In this document: piece by piece, positions 60,601-64,000 of the stretch
Position numbering within the stretch: the stretch's first letter is position 1
Layout of the letters: each line of letters opens with the position of its first letter
Assembly (NCBI GenBank): GCA_963682055.1
Contig: OY821740.1
Location: forward strand, 31,512,795 to 31,576,794
Direction: 5' to 3'
Length of the DNA: 64,000 nucleotides
Source of the DNA: Primula veris
Taxonomy: Eukaryota > Streptophyta > Magnoliopsida > Ericales > Primulaceae
The notes under the pieces: generated by a model
Database searches by the model: none
What the model saw: the letters and a program-made list of their open reading frames with translations, nothing else
What the model was told of the DNA's origin: nothing
Made by a program: the position numbers and the translations under genes

Positions 60601-63265
60601 GAAAAACTAAAAGAAGGGTTTTAAATCAAACCTATATTTAATTTTACGCAAATGTTACCATCTTAATAGACGTAAATTTGAAGACTATTTTCCTCAGCTC
60701 ATAATGTACATTTAAGCATGCATCTGACGATCCTACTACCAATCCATGGAAGTATGGAACGAAATTGAGGCAACTTGAGATAACCTTCGACCATACAAAT
60801 TGCATTCTCAAGTAGGCCAAAAACTTAAAGAAAAACCATCCCAAGACAAGATAAACGAAACCCAGCAATCATGAAAGGTACAAACCAAATAACCATATCC
60901 TTTACAAGTCAACACCATGTCGAAACCTACATGAATGGTTTTTTATTTTGGCCCAGATTTTCCGACAAATTTCCGTACATCCTAATGGTGATAGAACTGG
61001 TCACACTACGAAAACTATAAAAAACAAACTTTAACAATGAGAAGACACACTTATATGTTACAAAGTCAATGGCATTGTAAAGAAAAAAAAACATAGATTA
61101 AGTGTAAGTCATATTTTCCGTTTTGCAGCCTAACAAACCAAATACTAATGATAGACAAAAAATAAATTCACCAGGAAAGTGTAAAATCAGCCCGGAATTT
61201 TCAGGATAAATCATAAACTATCAATTATTCAATTACACTAATTTAGATCATTGTCAAGAAAAAACCATGGATTTAGTTAGTGCAAGTCAAACCAGAAATT
61301 CAACTAGTAATTATTTACATTAATTGGCGTTCTGCAACTTAACAAGCTAAATACTGATGAAAGCCGGTCTAAATTCATAAGAAAATGTAAAATCAGCGCA
61401 AAATTTTCAGGATTTATCACAAACTATCAATCATTCATCCAAACATTAATGATTCTTTCTGGCCCAGAATTCCGACAAATTTTCGAAGATGTTAATGGTG
61501 ATAACACTGACCACGGTACGAAAACTTCAAACAAAACTTCAACCAATGAGAAGACACATGCTTATATGTTACAAAATCAATGACATTGTCAAGAAAAACC
61601 CATGGAGTTGGTGTAAGTCAACCCAGAAGTTCAACTAATAACTATATACATATGAACCGCTAGTACGACTTCAAATGTGTTCTGCAACTAACAAGCCAAA
61701 TACTGATGAAAGACACAACATAATTTCACCACAAAATGTGTAAAATCAGTACAAATTCTAGACACAAACTATCAATCATTCAATTGCGCTAATTCTAGAT
61801 CATGTGCTGAACTAAAAAACAACAAACCAAACAGCTCAAAAGAATCAAACTACAAGACGGTGCAAGGGAACCAAACCTTTGAGACCATCTTCACTATAGC
61901 TCCGGGATCGGCATGAAGAAACTTATGAGCAAACCCTATAAAGTGCATCACTAAGGAGCTGAAAAACAGATAATTCGATAGCACAAAACCCTGCCACGAT
62001 GACGAATATCCAGACGGTTCTCTAAACCCAAACAACATTTCCTTGTTACTTTTCCCCGATTTCTCAATATCCGCCTCTAGCTCCTTGAAATGACTCAACC
62101 CGATCGCCCAAGGCTCTAAATAACTCATCCAAACAGAGAAAACCTGCGACACGTTTTTCATCGAGCTCTCCATTGGGCAAAACAGAAACGTCCTTAGTAT
62201 GTATCTATACAAAGGCCTCTGTACTAACAAATTCCAACTCCCCACAATATTCACATTTTCCGTCACGTTAGTGCATTCTATTTGATCAATTGAACCCAAA
62301 TTCACACTCAAATTCACGTACTTAACAAACATACTAACAACCTCACCCAACCCAGAACTCGGGGGAGTCTCTCCGATAAAACCACGCAAATTAACAGAAA
62401 CGCCAAACGATTTGCACAAATTCACATTCACAGGCGAAAAATCGTTGTCCACTAGCCAAAACTGTATAAGAGTATTAACTAAAAACTCCGCCCTATCACT
62501 AACAGAGCTATCAAACGAAGACGAATAATGCAATAAAGAACTCCTATAAGGCTGGGAACCTAAGTCATACATAGGAACAAATTCACGCATATACGCATAT
62601 AGCAACTTCATATACAAACCACACTCGGTTTTCTTTTCATTAGATTTTTTCACAGTTGGGAAACGGGGTAACGAGTGAGCCCAATTTTCAATCCTTTTTC
62701 TAGGGTTTTGCTGAGTTTTAATTAAATGGTTCGAAACCTCGAAACCCCCGGTGTTGGCCTTAGAGAGAGGGTAATAAGCGAACCAGAAGAGGTAGTATTC
62801 AAAAACATTTAACTCAATCTGATACAATCCGTTGATTAAATGAACCCTTTTATTAAACAAAGGACATAATTGTTGAATAACAGAATTATTATCATCTTTA
62901 GATAAAACTAATTGTGTCCAGTGTGGTAACCGTTCGATGGGGAAGACGTAGGTGATGAGGGAGGAGCGGTCGAGGGCGGAGATGGAGTTAAAAAGCGGGG
63001 AGCGAGGAGAGAGGAGATTGTAGAGAGTGGAGGAGAGAGAAGGGTCGGAGATCCAGCCACGTGGAGGGGTGAGATCAAAGCCGAAGAGACGAGAGATTAG
63101 GGTTGGGAAGGTGGTTGAGAAGAAGCGGCGATGGTGATGGGTGTCGTTTGAGAGGATAAATGTTGTGATTGCGGTGGAGACGGAGGTTATCTGCGGTGGC
63201 GTTGCGGCGGAGAGGATTTGGGAGGCTAGGTCGGCTGGTTTGGTGTCCTGTGTTTGAGGAATCAT
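57652..63265 (-). CDS. SMPD4-like protein (neutral sphingomyelinase-3 family)
   Basis: Five exons, in phase: 63265-61877, 60578-60432, 59836-59656, 58725-58460, 58245-57652; total 858 residues, against about 866 for human SMPD4. The start at 63265 gives MIPQTQDTKPADLASQIL. Exon 1 encodes a helical region with PIERLPHWTQLVL and INGLYQIELNVFEYYLFWFA. Exons 3-4 carry SRSRGFQLLITSGKQSLLYQ, DDSWVCMETEDPHSLWHLKR and DWEDGLCESDADGSFLHDNW. Exon 5 ends with a single hydrophobic segment, KVLTVFLVAFGLNLL, near the C-terminus, matching the tail-anchored layout of SMPD4. Animal SMPD4 is linked to sphingomyelin hydrolysis and to the ER/nuclear envelope; plants have little sphingomyelin, so the plant role is open. 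A GT-AG pair inside exon 4 (58639-58580) was rejected because removing it breaks the frame. Confidence 0.72.
59887..60000 (-). mobile_element. tRNA-derived SINE copy 2 (SMPD4-like intron 2)
   Basis: On the minus strand: an A-box-like TGCCTAGTGGGCC, an ACCCGCACCCTCAACTAGG stretch, then the B-box-like GTAGATTCGAGTCTTAT and the tail GATAGCCTTTGATCCTCTT, followed by a T-rich end. This is the layout of plant tRNA-derived SINEs. Copy 1 is at about 49580. Confidence 0.6.
61040..61800. repeat. Three diverged repeat copies in SMPD4-like intron 1
   Basis: Blocks around 61045-61245, 61250-61440 and 61555-61800 share, in the same order, a TTGTCAAGAAAAA-CCATGGA stretch, GTGTAAGTCA, a TTCTGCAACT-AACAAGC-AAATACTGATGA core, an AAAATGTAAAATCAG block and CACAAACTATCAATCATTCA. 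The copies are diverged, so the amplification is old. No coding signal. Confidence 0.6.
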
Positions 63266-63525
63266 TTTATTTTGTATTTAATTGTTTAGATATAGAGATA
63301 GATATATGTATGTATAGGTCGTAGAGAGAGAGAGAGAGAGAGTATTAGGGTACGGGGTTTGGAGGAGGTTTTGAAAGGGGGAAAGAGGAAATGGCGCGTT
63401 TTGTTAGAAGATAGGGAGAGGGAGACGTGGCGACTGAGGGAGCGTGGGATGAGTGATGCTCGATTTTGTTATTTTGTATCGACCTAAGAAACACGTGGAG
63501 GGATCTTTTCTGGGTTAATTTACTA
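63266..63525 (-). promoter_or_regulatory. SMPD4-like leader and core promoter region
   Basis: Upstream of the ATG lies a GA run (about 63323-63341; CT in the transcript), like the leaders of other genes in the window. An open frame of about 64 codons on the gene strand (63539-63345) runs through this region. It could include an upstream ORF, but it has no recognised domain. Confidence 0.4.
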
Positions 63526-63750
63526 CTTGATCCGTTCATTGATTAAATATCCGCTCCTAATTTTGATCGGTCAATAACTTATATCAAAATTATCGAAATA
63601 AATTTTTTTAAAAGTTAATCATATAGTACAAACATTAAATTATATAATTTATTTTTTAAAAAATTCATTTCGATAATTTTGATACATATTATAATTCGAT
63701 CAAAATTATACGTAATTTCATAGGATACAGTTAATTAACAACGGAGCAAG
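63526..63750. mobile_element. Stowaway-like MITE upstream of the SMPD4-like gene
   Basis: CTTGATCCGTT at the left and ACGGAGCAAG at the right are inverted termini, flanked by TA on both sides (63524-63525 and 63751-63752). The inverted similarity extends inward: AATTTTGATCG and TATCAAAATTATCGAAAT blocks occur in both arms, so the element can fold into a long hairpin. 225 bp, non-coding. Confidence 0.75.
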
Positions 63751-63752
63751 TA

Positions 63753-64000
63753 GTTTTTATAGAATGTTAACTCAACAAAAATTGGATGATTCGAAATTGT
63801 TAACCTATCGGCTATCTGGCTATCTTTATGTTTTGATGTTTCATTTTATAAATTTCTGTTTCCATAAATAAGTACAAAATAGGGGTAAATTTAGTGTAAT
63901 CATGATGTCAACTTGATTTGAGTGATTTTTTTATATATAGAATGACAACTTTATTATGATTTTTCAATAAATAAAAAGTCGCATGAAGAAATCTATTCTA
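63753..64000. other. AT-rich right edge, nothing recognised
   Basis: No coding or repeat feature identified in the last 248 bp. Confidence 0.4.

Noticed and set aside
1..64000. Organised CRISPR arrays, bacterial operons or viral integrations
   Set aside because: Gene structure is fully plant nuclear. The only virus-like sequences are ordinary plant LTR retroelements with no envelope gene.

Overview
The window is nuclear DNA from a flowering plant, most likely a eudicot. It is AT-rich, its genes carry many GT-AG introns, it holds plant-specific gene families (a SEC16/MAIGO5 homologue, a WAT1-related EamA carrier, a MIP1-zipper/DUF547 protein), and it contains plant transposon families (Cassandra, a Tekay/Del chromovirus, an Emigrant/Lemi1-like pogo element, Stowaway, SINEs). 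I cannot name the species from sequence alone.

Layout. 1-3083: a small plus-strand gene with a heavy-metal-associated (HMA) domain, a 170-bp hAT-type MITE and a perfect 33-bp inverted repeat. 3084-13846 (minus): a complete 13-exon SEC16 gene, 1436 residues as spliced here. 13847-18589: intergenic, with a pogo/Lemi1-like element that keeps only the transposase C-terminus and its PCNA-binding motif. 18590-23190 (minus): a 7-exon WAT1-related transporter (362 residues) with a Mutator-type MITE sitting exactly on one splice donor. 24444-32131 (minus): a 12-exon MIP1-zipper/DUF547 protein (586 residues) with a 179-bp duplication across an exon-intron border. 50651-55156 (minus): ribosomal protein L15 (204 residues) with a four-nucleotide first coding exon. 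57652-63265 (minus): an SMPD4-like membrane protein (858 residues). All five large genes lie on the minus strand, and at least four have CT-rich repeats in the presumed 5' leader.

The 34.9-50.4 kb stretch is the accessory region. It looks like a tandem duplication of a locus for a 65-residue secreted peptide. The downstream copy is intact (48024-48221). The upstream copy (starting 35635) is broken by a nested stack: a 5'-truncated LINE with an RNase H domain entered the peptide gene, and a composite LTR element entered the LINE. The composite starts with a full Cassandra TRIM (5S rRNA-related LTRs) and continues into a Tekay/Del-type Ty3 chromovirus whose 5' LTR lacks roughly its first 1.37 kb. 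The whole composite is flanked by the 5-bp duplication TATAT, and the LINE reading frame runs on across the site if one copy is removed. How two different elements came to share one target-site duplication is the most interesting question here.

The host genes are housekeeping genes (ER exit-site coat assembly, translation, membrane transport, membrane lipid or nuclear-envelope function) and do not form a functional cluster. All exon coordinates were derived by eye from splice signals and reading-frame continuity; in the five large genes every junction keeps phase.
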